Assembly: GCF_900155525.1 (NCBI RefSeq) | Contig: NZ_LT706952.1 | Location: 459,833 to 523,832, forward strand | Direction of reading: 5' to 3' | DNA from: Mailhella massiliensis | GTDB taxonomy: Bacteria; Desulfobacterota; Desulfovibrionia; Desulfovibrionales; Desulfovibrionaceae | Length of the DNA stretch: 64,000 nucleotides | In this document: positions 1 through 8,666 of the stretch, piece after piece | Layout: each line of letters begins with the position of its first letter | How positions within the stretch are numbered: position 1 is the first letter of the stretch | Position numbers and translations under genes: made by a program | The notes under the pieces: model-generated | Seen by the model: only the letters and a program-made list of their open reading frames with translations | What the model was told of the DNA's origin: nothing | Database searches by the model: none

Positions 1-1755
1 GTGCTCGACGGCGCGGTGGGCGTGTTCTGCGCCGTGGGCGGCGTGGAACCTCAGTCGGAAACGGTATGGCGGCAGTCGGAATCCTTCGGCGTGCCCAAGA
101 TCGCCTTTGTGAACAAGATGGACAGAGTGGGCGCGAATTTCTCCGCCGTGGTGGACGCCCTGCACGAAAGGCTGGGAGCCACTCCCGCGGCCGTGACCGT
201 TCCGCTGGGCGAAGGGCCGGAATTTCATGCCGTGGCCGACGTCATTGCGCTGAAAAAGCTCGTCTTCGATGAAGACAGCCAGGGCAGGACCATGGAAGAG
301 CTGCCCCTGGAGGGAGAGGAAAGGGACTTCGCCCTGCTCTGGCGGGAAAAGACGCTGGAAACGCTGGGGGAGAACGACGATGCCTTCATGGAGCTCTACC
401 TTGAGGAAAACTTCTCGGAAGAAGACATACACGCGGCCCTGAAGCGCGCGACGCTTGCGCGCAGAGTAACCCCGGTTCTCGCCGGTTCCGCGCTGAAGAA
501 TGCGGGCGTGCAGCCCCTGCTCGACGCCGTGGGCCGCTACCTGCCCTCCCCGCTGGACGTCCCCGCTCCGCACGGCACTTCCGTGGACGGCACGGAGGAA
601 AAGGTACTCGACATAGGCCCGAAGGCCCCCTTCTGCGCCCTGGTGTTCAAGGTACTCATGGAAGGCGGACGCAAGACCTCCCTCGTGAGGCTCTATTCCG
701 GCACGCTCAAAGAAGGCGACGTGGTGCGCAACACCGCGCAGAACAAGGAGGAACGCGTTTCCCGCATGTTCCGCATGGACGCGGACCAGCAGGAGCAGAT
801 TGCCGAAGCCTCTTCCGGCGACATCGTGGCCGTGCTCGGCCTGCGCGCCGCCCGCACGGGCGACACCATCGCCGCGCCGGGACTCGACATGCTGCTGGAG
901 AACCTCGAAAGCGTGCGTCCGGTGATCTCCATGGCTCTTGAGCCGCGCAATGCGGACGAAGGCAAGACGCTGGACGAGGCTCTGGCCCGCTACAGCGCGG
1001 AAGACCCCACCCTCGGCGTGACGCAGGACGAGGATTCCGGCGACCGCATCATTTCCGGCATGGGCGAGCTGCACCTTGATGTCGTTCTCGAACGTATGCG
1101 CCGCGAATACGGCATCAGCCCGCGCGCCGGGCAGCCGCAGGTGGTGGCCCGCGAAACGGTGCGCGTTTCCGGCGAAGGGCACGGCATGTTCGACCGCGAA
1201 CTCGGCACGGTGCATCACTTCGGCGAAGTGGTGCTCACCATGGCCCCGGCCGGGCGCGACGCAGGCAACAGGGTGGAACTTGCGCCCGCGCTGGCCCATC
1301 CCGCCGACGCGAAGGAGGCCCTGCCCAAAGCCCTGGTGGACGAAGTGCTGCAGGGCATTTCCGACAGCCTGCTTTCCGGCCCGCAGACGGGCTACCCCGT
1401 GCAGGACGTGAATATTACCGTCACGGCCATACGCAAGGACGGGGCAACCGCCGCAGGCTGCCGCATGGCCGCTTCCATGGCCGTGCGCGACGCCATGGAA
1501 AAGGCCCGCGCCACGGTGCTCGAACCCATCATGAACGTGGAAATCATCGCCCCGGAAGAGGCCCTCGGCGCATCCATAAGCCTGTTCCAGAACTGCGGCG
1601 GCAAGATAGAGGAACTTGGCGAGAGAGGCGGTATGCGCTACCTTTCGGGCATGGCCCCCATGCGCCGCCTGTTCGGCTTCTCCACGGCGCTGCGTTCCGC
1701 CACGCAGGGCAGAGCCGGTTTCACCATGCGCTTCAAGCATTACGATTCCATGTAG
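1..1755 (+). CDS. fusA: Elongation factor G, 5'-truncated by window edge
   Basis: This is the C-terminal 584 residues of an EF-G translocase GTPase. The reading frame is open at base 1, so the gene starts upstream; about 100 residues (P-loop and switch I) are missing, judged from the usual length near 690. The G4 motif NKMD is at residues 38-41 of the fragment and the G5-like GSALKN is near residue 161. Domains II to V follow, with the domain IV/V stretch ISGMGELHLDV near residue 350. The neighbours are rsmA and HU rather than rpsL/rpsG/tuf. This could therefore be a stand-alone EF-G paralogue rather than the str-operon copy, but the window cannot decide that. Confidence 0.93.
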   Translation: MLDGAVGVFCAVGGVEPQSETVWRQSESFGVPKIAFVNKMDRVGANFSAVVDALHERLGATPAAVTVPLGEGPEFHAVADVIALKKLVFDEDSQGRTMEELPLEGEERDFALLWREKTLETLGENDDAFMELYLEENFSEEDIHAALKRATLARRVTPVLAGSALKNAGVQPLLDAVGRYLPSPLDVPAPHGTSVDGTEEKVLDIGPKAPFCALVFKVLMEGGRKTSLVRLYSGTLKEGDVVRNTAQNKEERVSRMFRMDADQQEQIAEASSGDIVAVLGLRAARTGDTIAAPGLDMLLENLESVRPVISMALEPRNADEGKTLDEALARYSAEDPTLGVTQDEDSGDRIISGMGELHLDVVLERMRREYGISPRAGQPQVVARETVRVSGEGHGMFDRELGTVHHFGEVVLTMAPAGRDAGNRVELAPALAHPADAKEALPKALVDEVLQGISDSLLSGPQTGYPVQDVNITVTAIRKDGATAAGCRMAASMAVRDAMEKARATVLEPIMNVEIIAPEEALGASISLFQNCGGKIEELGERGGMRYLSGMAPMRRLFGFSTALRSATQGRAGFTMRFKHYDSM

Positions 1756-1937
1756 CGAAAAAAGGGAAGCCCGGGGCGGAAAGCGCCTCCGGCCGCATCT
1801 TCTGCGCTCAGACCGGAAGAACAGGAGAGGGCAGGCCCGGGGAAGAAAAACGCCCGCCCTCATGCGCGCCGCTTTCCCGGAGCGACCTTGACCGGACTGC
1901 CGCAAACAAGAGACCTCGACTTAAAAAAGAAACAGCT

Positions 1938-2735
1938 ATGAGCGATATCAACCTTTTCACCGCCGCCCGGGCAAAAAAGAGCCTGGGGCAGCACTTTCTG
2001 CGCGACGAACGCGTGGTGCAGCGCATCGTGGACCTTCTGCGCGTGGAGGAAGGCGACAACGTCATGGAAATCGGCCCCGGCCCCGGCGCGCTGACGGCGC
2101 TTCTGCGCCCCCTGCCCTGGCGGAGGCTTCTTCTTCTGGAAAAGGACGATCACTACGCCGCCGAACACGCCGCCCGGCCCCTGCCGGGGCTGGAAGTGGT
2201 GGCGGGCGACGCCCTCGCCTACCCGTGGGAAAGTCTGGAAGGACCGTGGAAAATTGCGGGCAACCTTCCCTACAACGTGGCTTCCCCCCTCATGTGGGAC
2301 ATCGTAAGCCGCGTGCCCGACATGGCCCGGGCCGTGTTCATGATACAGAAGGAAGTGGGCGACAGGCTGCTTGCCCGGCCCGGAAGCAGGGATTACGGCG
2401 CGCTCAGCGTATGGGTGCAGAGCTTTGCCGTGACAAGAAAGGGCTTCGTCATCGGCCCTGCGGCCTTTTCCCCTCCCCCAAAGGTGGATTCCGCCGTGGT
2501 GGTGTTCGACCCCCTGCCCCCGGAAAAAAGGCCCGCCCACCCGGAAGAACTCTCGCGACTCATCAAGATATGCTTCCAGCAGAGAAGAAAGCAGTTGCAG
2601 GGCATACTGCGCCGCGCCCTGCCGGACAGGTTCTCCATGGAAGCGCTGGAAAAGCTCGGCATCGACCCGGCCCGGAGGCCGGAAAGCCTTGCCGTGGAGC
2701 AGTTCCAGCAGCTTGCGGAAGCACTTTTTCATTAA
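1938..2735 (+). CDS. rsmA: 16S rRNA (adenine1518/1519-N6)-dimethyltransferase RsmA (KsgA)
   Basis: A 265-residue SAM-dependent methyltransferase that dimethylates the two adjacent adenines of the 3'-terminal 16S rRNA hairpin late in 30S assembly. Visible family signatures are KKSLGQHFLRD near residue 14, the SAM-binding EIGPGPGALT near 44, the catalytic NLPY tetrapeptide near 109, and FSPPPKVDSAVVVF near 180. The length is normal for the family. It lies 182 bases after EF-G and shares its direction. Confidence 0.95.
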   Translation: MSDINLFTAARAKKSLGQHFLRDERVVQRIVDLLRVEEGDNVMEIGPGPGALTALLRPLPWRRLLLLEKDDHYAAEHAARPLPGLEVVAGDALAYPWESLEGPWKIAGNLPYNVASPLMWDIVSRVPDMARAVFMIQKEVGDRLLARPGSRDYGALSVWVQSFAVTRKGFVIGPAAFSPPPKVDSAVVVFDPLPPEKRPAHPEELSRLIKICFQQRRKQLQGILRRALPDRFSMEALEKLGIDPARRPESLAVEQFQQLAEALFH

Positions 2736-2853
2736 AAAAAATCACGGGAGAGCGCCCCGCCTCTCTTGACGATGGGCGGGAAATGTGTACCAAAGAGAAA
2801 ACCGCGCCCCCCTCTTCCCTTTCACCTCTGCCACAGGCAGAAAGGAGCAGTTT

Positions 2854-3126
2854 ATGACCAAGGCCGAACTTATCGCCAAAATCGCCGAACAGGCCGCCAT
2901 CAGCAAAAGCAGCGCCGAGCAGTCTCTGAACGCTCTGCTCGAAGCCATTCAGGAAGCCCTCGCCGCCGACGGCAAGCTTTCCCTGCCGGGCTTCGGTTCC
3001 CTGGTGGTGGAAGAACGCAAGGAACGCAAGGGCCACAACCCCCGCACGGGCGAAGCCATCACCATTCCCGCCGGCAAGGTCGTGAAATTCAGGGCTGGCA
3101 TTAATCTGAAAAAGCAGATACAGTAG
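2854..3126 (+). CDS. hup: HU-family DNA-binding protein
   Basis: A 90-residue nucleoid protein of the HU/IHF fold. It starts MTKAELIAKIAEQ, has the typical LPGFGSLVVEERKER beta-arm entry and ends with the HU-like GKVVKFRAGINLK. The start at 2854 is chosen because AAAGGAG lies at the right distance before it. An open frame runs further upstream but adds a non-HU extension. HU dimers bend DNA without sequence specificity. An IHF subunit is less likely given the generic HU sequence. Confidence 0.93.
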   Translation: MTKAELIAKIAEQAAISKSSAEQSLNALLEAIQEALAADGKLSLPGFGSLVVEERKERKGHNPRTGEAITIPAGKVVKFRAGINLKKQIQ

Positions 3127-3184
3127 TCGAACGGCCATGCCCCGGCCCTCGGGAGTCAGGCCGCCAGCCGTTCAAGGAGTCTTC

Positions 3185-3367
3185 ATGCTTATTCATGGTG
3201 AAAATGGACATGGCCCCTTCCCCTGGGATCTGCCCCTGTGGCAGCCCGACTACGCCATCTTCTTCGGCGTGCTCTATTCGGTGCTTCTCATCCTCGGCAT
3301 CGGGCTGACGCTGGTGTTCGCCCGCGCCATCAGGGACGCGAAGAACGGCGGGCACAAGGAACACTGA
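3185..3367 (+). CDS. Small single-pass membrane protein of unknown function
   Basis: A predicted 60-residue protein starting at ATG 3185, preceded by CAAGGAGT at good spacing. Residues 1-18 are polar and His/Gly/Pro-rich. Residues about 19-42 form one hydrophobic helix (YAIFFGVLYSVLLILGIG). A short basic tail RAIRDAKNGGHKEH follows, so the C-terminus is probably cytoplasmic. It lies 58 bases after the HU gene on the same strand. I do not recognise the family. The good ribosome site and clean membrane segment argue that it is real. Confidence 0.7.
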   Translation: MLIHGENGHGPFPWDLPLWQPDYAIFFGVLYSVLLILGIGLTLVFARAIRDAKNGGHKEH

Positions 3368-3774
3368 GAAAACGCGCGACAACGCGCCTGTGCAAAAGTC
3401 CGCGCGCCCGCAGAAGCCTGTTCTCTTCGGAACTCACTTCCTGCGGGAGCGCCGTTCGGGCACGTTTCAGGCCGTGCAAGCCTTCGGGCGGGGCGGCCTG
3501 AACAGCGCTTGAAGGCGCCGTACATGGTTCCCGGCGGCCGCGTCCGCAACATTTTTCCTTTTTTTTGCAGGTTTCCCCGGAGTACGGCACCCCGGGGGCT
3601 TGCTTTTTGTTGCAATCTGTTTTAGTTTTTCTCTCTCCCTGCCCCGAGAGCCGGTGTCGTTTTCGCGCTCACGGCGTGAGCAGGGTCCACATTTTCCGTT
3701 TTTCCCTTCGGTTCACTCCCTGAGAACTGGCGGATCGGACGGAACAAGAGATTCGCTGAAAGGGGGTGATTTCT
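3368..3774. other. Gene-free stretch before rpsU with two stem-loops
   Basis: About 400 bases without a credible gene. It contains a perfect 9-bp stem TTCAGGCCG/CGGCCTGAA at 3466-3502 and a 6-bp stem GCTCAC/GTGAGC at 3667-3681. Neither is followed directly by a T tract, so neither is a classical terminator. The region must hold the promoter of the rpsU-rpoD operon. I could not assign -35/-10 boxes with confidence. Confidence 0.5.
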
Positions 3775-3978
3775 GTGCCCGGAGTTTTTCTCAACGAAGA
3801 CGATTACAATTTCGACATCGCTCTGCGTCGCTTCAAGAAGCAGGTGGAAAAGGCCGGCGTTCTTTCTGAAATGAAGAAGCGCCAGCACTACGAAAAGCCC
3901 AGCGTCATGCGCAAGAAGAAGAAGGCCGCTGCCCGTAAGCGCCTCATGAAGAAGATGCGCAAGGTCAACATGGGGTAA
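3775..3978 (+). CDS. rpsU: 30S ribosomal protein S21
   Basis: The 67-residue bS21 protein, rich in Lys and Arg, with the conserved start [14 protein letters not shown] and basic tail [18 protein letters not shown]. The start is GTG at 3775. AGGGGGTGA at 3761-3769 is a strong ribosome site for it, whereas an in-frame GTG at 3766 would overlap that site. It heads the rpsU-yqeY-mutS2-dnaG-rpoD group, a version of the classical macromolecular-synthesis operon. A terminator just after it could lower downstream expression relative to S21. Confidence 0.96.
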   Translation: MPGVFLNEDDYNFDIALRRFKKQVEKAGVLSEMKKRQHYEKPSVMRKKKKAAARKRLMKKMRKVNMG

Positions 3979-4032
3979 TCTTCGACGACAACGGTTCGCA
4001 TGGGTTCTGAACCGTATGCAGACCGGTTTCAG

Positions 4033-4077
4033 GAGCCGGAAATTGGACCTTTCATCAGGCTGATTTCCGGCTCTTTT
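4033..4077 (+). terminator. Rho-independent terminator after rpsU
   Basis: Perfect 11-bp stem GAGCCGGAAAT / ATTTCCGGCTC separated by 19 bases and followed by TTTT. It sits between rpsU and yqeY, so it probably attenuates rather than fully ends transcription of the operon. Confidence 0.8.
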
Positions 4078-4147
4078 GCCATTTCAGGGAGGAAGCCCTC
4101 CCCCAGAAAAGGACGCCGCTTCCCCGGCGGCGGATGAAGAAGACGCT

Positions 4148-4600
4148 ATGAGTATCGCTGAACAGATAGACAAGGATTACATCCAGGCCTACAAGGCCAA
4201 GGATCAGGTGAAGCTCGGCACGCTGCGCCTTTTGAAGACGGCGGCCAAGAACCGCCAGGTGGAGCTCATGCGCCCCCTGGAAGATGACGACTACATGAAC
4301 GTGCTTCTGCGCGAGGTCAAGCAGCGGCAGGACTCCATCGAGCAGTACAATGCCGCCGGACGCGCCGACCTTGCCGAAAAGGAAGCCGCGGAAGTCGCCG
4401 TGCTTCAGGCCTACCTGCCCGCCCAGCTTTCGGAAGAGGAACTTGCCGAAGTGGTGGAAAAAACGGTGGCCCCCCTGCTTGACGGCGGCATGAAGAACAT
4501 GGGCCGCGCCATCAGCGCCATCATGGCGGAATACAAAGGCCGTGTGGACGGCAAGGCCGTGAGCGCCGCGGTGAAGGCGCGCCTGCAGCAGGCCGGCTGA
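4148..4600 (+). CDS. yqeY: GatB/YqeY domain-containing protein
   Basis: A 150-residue YqeY-family protein, homologous to the C-terminal tRNA-binding tail of the GatB amidotransferase subunit. Typical stretches are LGTLRLLKTAAKNRQVEL near residue 25, AVLQAYLPAQLSEEEL near residue 84, and a C-terminal GRVDGKAVSAAVKARL. The family often sits beside rpsU and dnaG. Its cellular role is not settled; a link to tRNA-dependent amidation is inferred from GatB homology. It ends three bases before mutS2, so the two are co-transcribed. The ribosome site before ATG 4148 is weak. Confidence 0.9.
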   Translation: MSIAEQIDKDYIQAYKAKDQVKLGTLRLLKTAAKNRQVELMRPLEDDDYMNVLLREVKQRQDSIEQYNAAGRADLAEKEAAEVAVLQAYLPAQLSEEELAEVVEKTVAPLLDGGMKNMGRAISAIMAEYKGRVDGKAVSAAVKARLQQAG

Positions 4601-4603
4601 TCT

Positions 4604-6937
4604 ATGGACGGAAGAACACTTCACGCTCTGGAATTTCCCCGCGTGCTTGAACGGCTTTCCGACTTCTGCCTTTCCGAGGCGGGAAAGGAAGCCGCTCTTG
4701 CCTTGCGCCCCATGGACAACGAGGAAAAGGTGCGCGAAAGTCAGCACCTTTATGATGAAACGCGCTCCTGGCTGGCCGAGGGCGAGTTTTCTCCCGTTGC
4801 CTTCCCCGATATTTCCGGCCTGCTCGCCCATGTGCGTTCCCATGCCGAGGCTCTCTTCGACATGGACGGCCTGTGGGCGCTGAAGGAAACCCTCACCCTC
4901 GCCCGCCGCGCGGCCCAGAGCATCCATGCCGGGGCCGAACGCCGTCCGCTTCTGGACGTTCTCGCCTGCGGCTTCCCCCTGCCCGAACTCACCCTTTCCG
5001 CACTCACGCGCTGCGTGGGGGACGACGGCTACCTTAAGGATGAAAGCTCTCCCGGGCTTCTTCTGGTGCGGAGCGAGCTGCGGGGCATTCATCAGAACTG
5101 CCTGCGCCGTGTGAAGGAATTCGCGGAAAAATACAATATCGGCCGCTACCTGCAGGACGATTACATGACGCTCTCCTCCGACCGCTACGTTCTGCCTCTC
5201 AAGGCGAACTTCAAGGGCCGGGTGCAGGGCATCATCCACGATTATTCCAACACGGGCGAAACGCTGTATTTCGAACCCATGTTCCTGGTGGAGCAGAACA
5301 ACCGCCTGCAGCAGCTCAAGCAGGAGGAACGCGAGGAAGAGCGCAAGGTGCTGCGCATGATCGCCGACCTCATCACGCAGGAAATGCCCATGGTGGAATC
5401 CGCGTGGAATCTGCTCGTGCAGGTGGACCTGTGCCAGGCCAAGTGCGCTCTCGGCGCCGCGCTTTCCGGCACCTGCGTGCCGCTGGAGGAAGGAGCGCTG
5501 CTGCGTCTTTCCGGCGCGCGTCATCCGCTTCTCGTGCTGGAAGCCGCCCGCCATGCCGCCGACAGAAACTACACCGGCCCGCGCCGCATCGAACCTGCCG
5601 ACCTCATTCTCCGTGAAGGCGACCGCGTGCTCGTCATCAGCGGCGGCAACGCCGGCGGCAAGACGGTGGCGCTGAAGACGCTCGGGCTCATCACGCTCAT
5701 GACGCTCGCCGGGCTGCCCGTTCCCGTGGAGGGAGGTTCCACCCTGCCCTTCTGGAAAAACGTGTACGCCTTCATCGGCGACGAACAGAGCCTGGACGAC
5801 CATGTTTCCACCTTCACCGGGCAGATCCGGCACCTTTCCTCCATCTGGGAGCATCTGGACGGGCGCGCGCTGGTGCTGCTCGACGAATTCGGTTCCGGCA
5901 CCGACCCTTCGCAGGGCGCGGCTCTGGCCCAGGCCGTGCTGGACGGCATTCTGGAAAAGGGCGCCTACACGGTGACGGCCACGCACTTTCCCGCGCTCAA
6001 GAGCTACGCGCTCACCCACGACGGCGTGCGCGCGGCCTCGGTCATCTTCGATCCTTCCACCAAGAAGCCGCTCTTCCACCTCGCCTACGATCAGGTGGGC
6101 GCAAGCCAGGCGCTGGATGTGGCGCGCGAACACGGCCTGCCGGAGTCGGTGCTCCGCCGTGCGGAACATTACCTGCTCATGGACGGCGACGACGCAAGCG
6201 CGGTAATGGAACGACTCAACGAACTCGCCCGGCAGAGGGAGGAAGAGCTCTCCCGCCTGAAGGACGAGGAACGCCGCCTGCGCGACAGACGCGAATCTCT
6301 GCAGCAGAAGCTGGAGAAGGAGCGCCAGAGACTCGACGAGGAAGTGCGCCGCATGTCGCAGGAGCTCATGCGCGACTACAAGAGCGGCAAGGCCACGGCC
6401 AAACAGGCGCAGAAGGAAATGTCCCGCCTGCGCGCGGATCTCGCCCGTTCCGCCAGAGATATGGAGGAGGAAAAGCCTGCGGCCGATCCTTCCCTTTTCC
6501 GCGTGGGCGGCGAGGTGCTGCACCGCATGTGGAACAAGAAGGCCGTACTGCGCGAAGTCGACGAAAAGAACGGCAAGGGCAAGATAGACCTGAACGGCGT
6601 GACCATGTGGGCCCCGCTTTCCGATCTTCAGCCCGTTTCAGGAGCGGCCGCGGGGCCGAAGGCTTCCGTGACGACGAAAGTTTCCCGCCCTGTTTCGTTC
6701 CTGCGCCTTGACTTGAGGGGCAAGCGTGCTGATTTAGCTTTGGCGGAACTTGAGCAGTTCCTCGACCGTTCCCTGCTTTCCGGCGTGGAAGGCGTGGAAA
6801 TCGTTCACGGCCGGGGCACGGGCGCGCTGCGCAAGGCCGTGCACGAACTTCTGCGGACCTTCCCCGGCGTGGAATCCTACCACACCGCCCCGGAAGATCA
6901 GGGCGGCGACGGCATGACGCAGGTACTGTTCCGTTAG
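4604..6937 (+). CDS. mutS2: Endonuclease MutS2 with C-terminal Smr domain
   Basis: A 777-residue MutS2 protein. MutS2 lacks the mismatch-binding domain of MutS. In studied species it suppresses recombination or rescues collided ribosomes. Order: helical lever/clamp region (1-320), ABC-type ATPase with Walker A SGGNAGGKT near 345-353 and Walker B LVLLDEFGSGTD near 423, a long charged coiled coil (about 530-640), and an Smr nuclease domain (about 702-777) with LDLRGKRADLA and HGRGTGALR. All parts are intact and the length is typical. It lies between yqeY and dnaG, an unusual insertion in the rpsU-dnaG-rpoD operon. Confidence 0.95.
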   Translation: MDGRTLHALEFPRVLERLSDFCLSEAGKEAALALRPMDNEEKVRESQHLYDETRSWLAEGEFSPVAFPDISGLLAHVRSHAEALFDMDGLWALKETLTLARRAAQSIHAGAERRPLLDVLACGFPLPELTLSALTRCVGDDGYLKDESSPGLLLVRSELRGIHQNCLRRVKEFAEKYNIGRYLQDDYMTLSSDRYVLPLKANFKGRVQGIIHDYSNTGETLYFEPMFLVEQNNRLQQLKQEEREEERKVLRMIADLITQEMPMVESAWNLLVQVDLCQAKCALGAALSGTCVPLEEGALLRLSGARHPLLVLEAARHAADRNYTGPRRIEPADLILREGDRVLVISGGNAGGKTVALKTLGLITLMTLAGLPVPVEGGSTLPFWKNVYAFIGDEQSLDDHVSTFTGQIRHLSSIWEHLDGRALVLLDEFGSGTDPSQGAALAQAVLDGILEKGAYTVTATHFPALKSYALTHDGVRAASVIFDPSTKKPLFHLAYDQVGASQALDVAREHGLPESVLRRAEHYLLMDGDDASAVMERLNELARQREEELSRLKDEERRLRDRRESLQQKLEKERQRLDEEVRRMSQELMRDYKSGKATAKQAQKEMSRLRADLARSARDMEEEKPAADPSLFRVGGEVLHRMWNKKAVLREVDEKNGKGKIDLNGVTMWAPLSDLQPVSGAAAGPKASVTTKVSRPVSFLRLDLRGKRADLALAELEQFLDRSLLSGVEGVEIVHGRGTGALRKAVHELLRTFPGVESYHTAPEDQGGDGMTQVLFR

Positions 6938-6953
6938 GATGCTGGCATAGAAC

Positions 6954-8666
6954 ATGAAAAACAGCGATGTGATACAGGCGATAAAATCGCGCGTGAGCCT
7001 TGCCGACATGGCGAGGCGTTATGTGGAGCTGCGTTCCGTAGGCTCCCGTCTCGTCGCGCCCTGCCCGTTCCATCAGGAAACCAAGCCCTCCTTCTCCATC
7101 AACGAGGAACAGGGCACGTTCTACTGCTTCGGCTGCCAGGCCTCCGGCGACATCTTCGACTTCTACGGCCGTCTGAACGGTCTGGACTTCAAGGAAACTC
7201 TGGCCGCCCTTGCCGAAGAGGCGGGCGTCAGGCTCGAATCCTACCGCCCGAATCCCGGCGCAAGGCAGGAGCGTTCCCAGAAGCGCGACATGCTGAAGAT
7301 GCACGAGCTTGCCGCCGCGCACTTTCACAGCAACCTTTCTTCCGCCGGTGCGGCCGTATGCCGCGACTATGTGGCGGAAAGAGGCATTTCGCCGGAGCTT
7401 CAGGAAAAATTCGGGCTGGGCTGGAGCACGGATTCCTGGCAGGATCTTACCGACACGCTGCGCCGCGCGGGCTTTTCCCCGGAGGCGGCCGTGGAATGCG
7501 GGCTGCTTTCCAGAAGTCAGGGCGGGCGCACCTTCGACCGCTTCCGCAGCCGGCTCATGTTCCCCATACGCAGCCTTTCCGGTCAGGCCATCGCCTTCGG
7601 CGGGCGCATCATCCCCTCGCTCGCCAGAGAGGACGACGCCAAATACATCAACAGCAGCGATTCGCCCATCTATAAGAAAGGGGAGCACCTCTTCGGCCTG
7701 TTTCAGGCACGGCCCTCCATTGCGGTGAAGAAGAACATCATCCTCACCGAAGGGTACATGGACGTCATCACCCTGCATCAGTACGGCTACACGCAGGCCG
7801 TGGGCGTGCTCGGCACGGCGCTCACGCCGGAACAGATCAAGAGGCTCTCGGGCTTCAGCTCGCATCTTGAACTCATGTTCGACGGCGACGGCGCAGGCCG
7901 CAAGGCCGCCTTCCGTTCCTGCGAGATGCTGCTTTCGCGCGGGCTTTCCTGCAGGGTCATCCTCTTCCCCGGCGACAACGACATCGACAGTATGCTCCGT
8001 TCCTACGGGGCCGAAGCCGTGGAAGAGCTGCGCGCCCACGCGCAGGACGGGCTTTCCTTCTGCCTGTCGGTACTGCGGAGCATGGCCCCCCGCGAGGCCG
8101 TGGAATGGGTGAGACGCTTTCTTTCCCAGGTGGAAATGCCCGAGCTTTTCCACCGCTTCGCCCAGGAACTCGCCACAGGGCTCGGCCTTTCGGAGGCGGA
8201 GCTGCGCGGGGGCGTGCTGGAAAAGAAAAAGGCCGCCTCGTTTCAGATGCAGAAGTCCGCGACGCCGCACGCCATTTCCCGCGACAGGGAAATCATGACC
8301 TTTGCGGTGCGCTACCCGCACCGCCTGCCCGACCTTCAGGCCGCCGGGGCCGACCTTGCGCTGGAGGCTCCCTGGGCGCTCAGGCTCTGGGAAAAGCTGG
8401 CCCGTTACGGTTCCGAACAGGCCTTCGACGAACTCGACCCGAAGGAAAAGAATTTCTGGATCCGATGCCGGGGCGAAGAAGCCCCGCCGCTCGACAATGA
8501 GGAAGGCGAGCTTATCGCCATTCAGCGGATGCTGAATAATTTGCAGAAGACATCGCATATGGCTTCCGTCGTGGCGGCCCTTCGCCAGGGCACGGCCAGC
8601 CGGGAAGCACAACGGGAATACATGCGCGCGCTTCTTGAAGCGCGAGGGAGGCGTAGTGACCAATAA
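6954..8666 (+). CDS. dnaG: DNA primase DnaG
   Basis: A 570-residue bacterial primase that makes RNA primers for replication. The N-terminal zinc-ribbon has CPFH near residues 36-39 and CFGC near 62-65. The RNA polymerase core follows, then a Toprim domain containing [16 protein letters not shown] near 262 and [12 protein letters not shown] near 307. The C-terminal helicase-interacting region is poorly conserved, as usual. It begins 16 bases after mutS2 and its 3' end overlaps the rpoD start by 11 bases, so the two are translationally coupled. Confidence 0.96.
   Translation: MKNSDVIQAIKSRVSLADMARRYVELRSVGSRLVAPCPFHQETKPSFSINEEQGTFYCFGCQASGDIFDFYGRLNGLDFKETLAALAEEAGVRLESYRPNPGARQERSQKRDMLKMHELAAAHFHSNLSSAGAAVCRDYVAERGISPELQEKFGLGWSTDSWQDLTDTLRRAGFSPEAAVECGLLSRSQGGRTFDRFRSRLMFPIRSLSGQAIAFGGRIIPSLAREDDAKYINSSDSPIYKKGEHLFGLFQARPSIAVKKNIILTEGYMDVITLHQYGYTQAVGVLGTALTPEQIKRLSGFSSHLELMFDGDGAGRKAAFRSCEMLLSRGLSCRVILFPGDNDIDSMLRSYGAEAVEELRAHAQDGLSFCLSVLRSMAPREAVEWVRRFLSQVEMPELFHRFAQELATGLGLSEAELRGGVLEKKKAASFQMQKSATPHAISRDREIMTFAVRYPHRLPDLQAAGADLALEAPWALRLWEKLARYGSEQAFDELDPKEKNFWIRCRGEEAPPLDNEEGELIAIQRMLNNLQKTSHMASVVAALRQGTASREAQREYMRALLEARGRRSDQ

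Noticed and set aside
4055..6523. Very long minus-strand open frame (about 820 codons) across yqeY and mutS2.
   Set aside because: It is the antisense of two well-supported genes in GC-rich DNA; the translation is His/Gly/Arg-rich without any family, as expected of a shadow frame. Similar long antisense frames over dnaG, rpoD, mnmG and fadD were rejected for the same reason.
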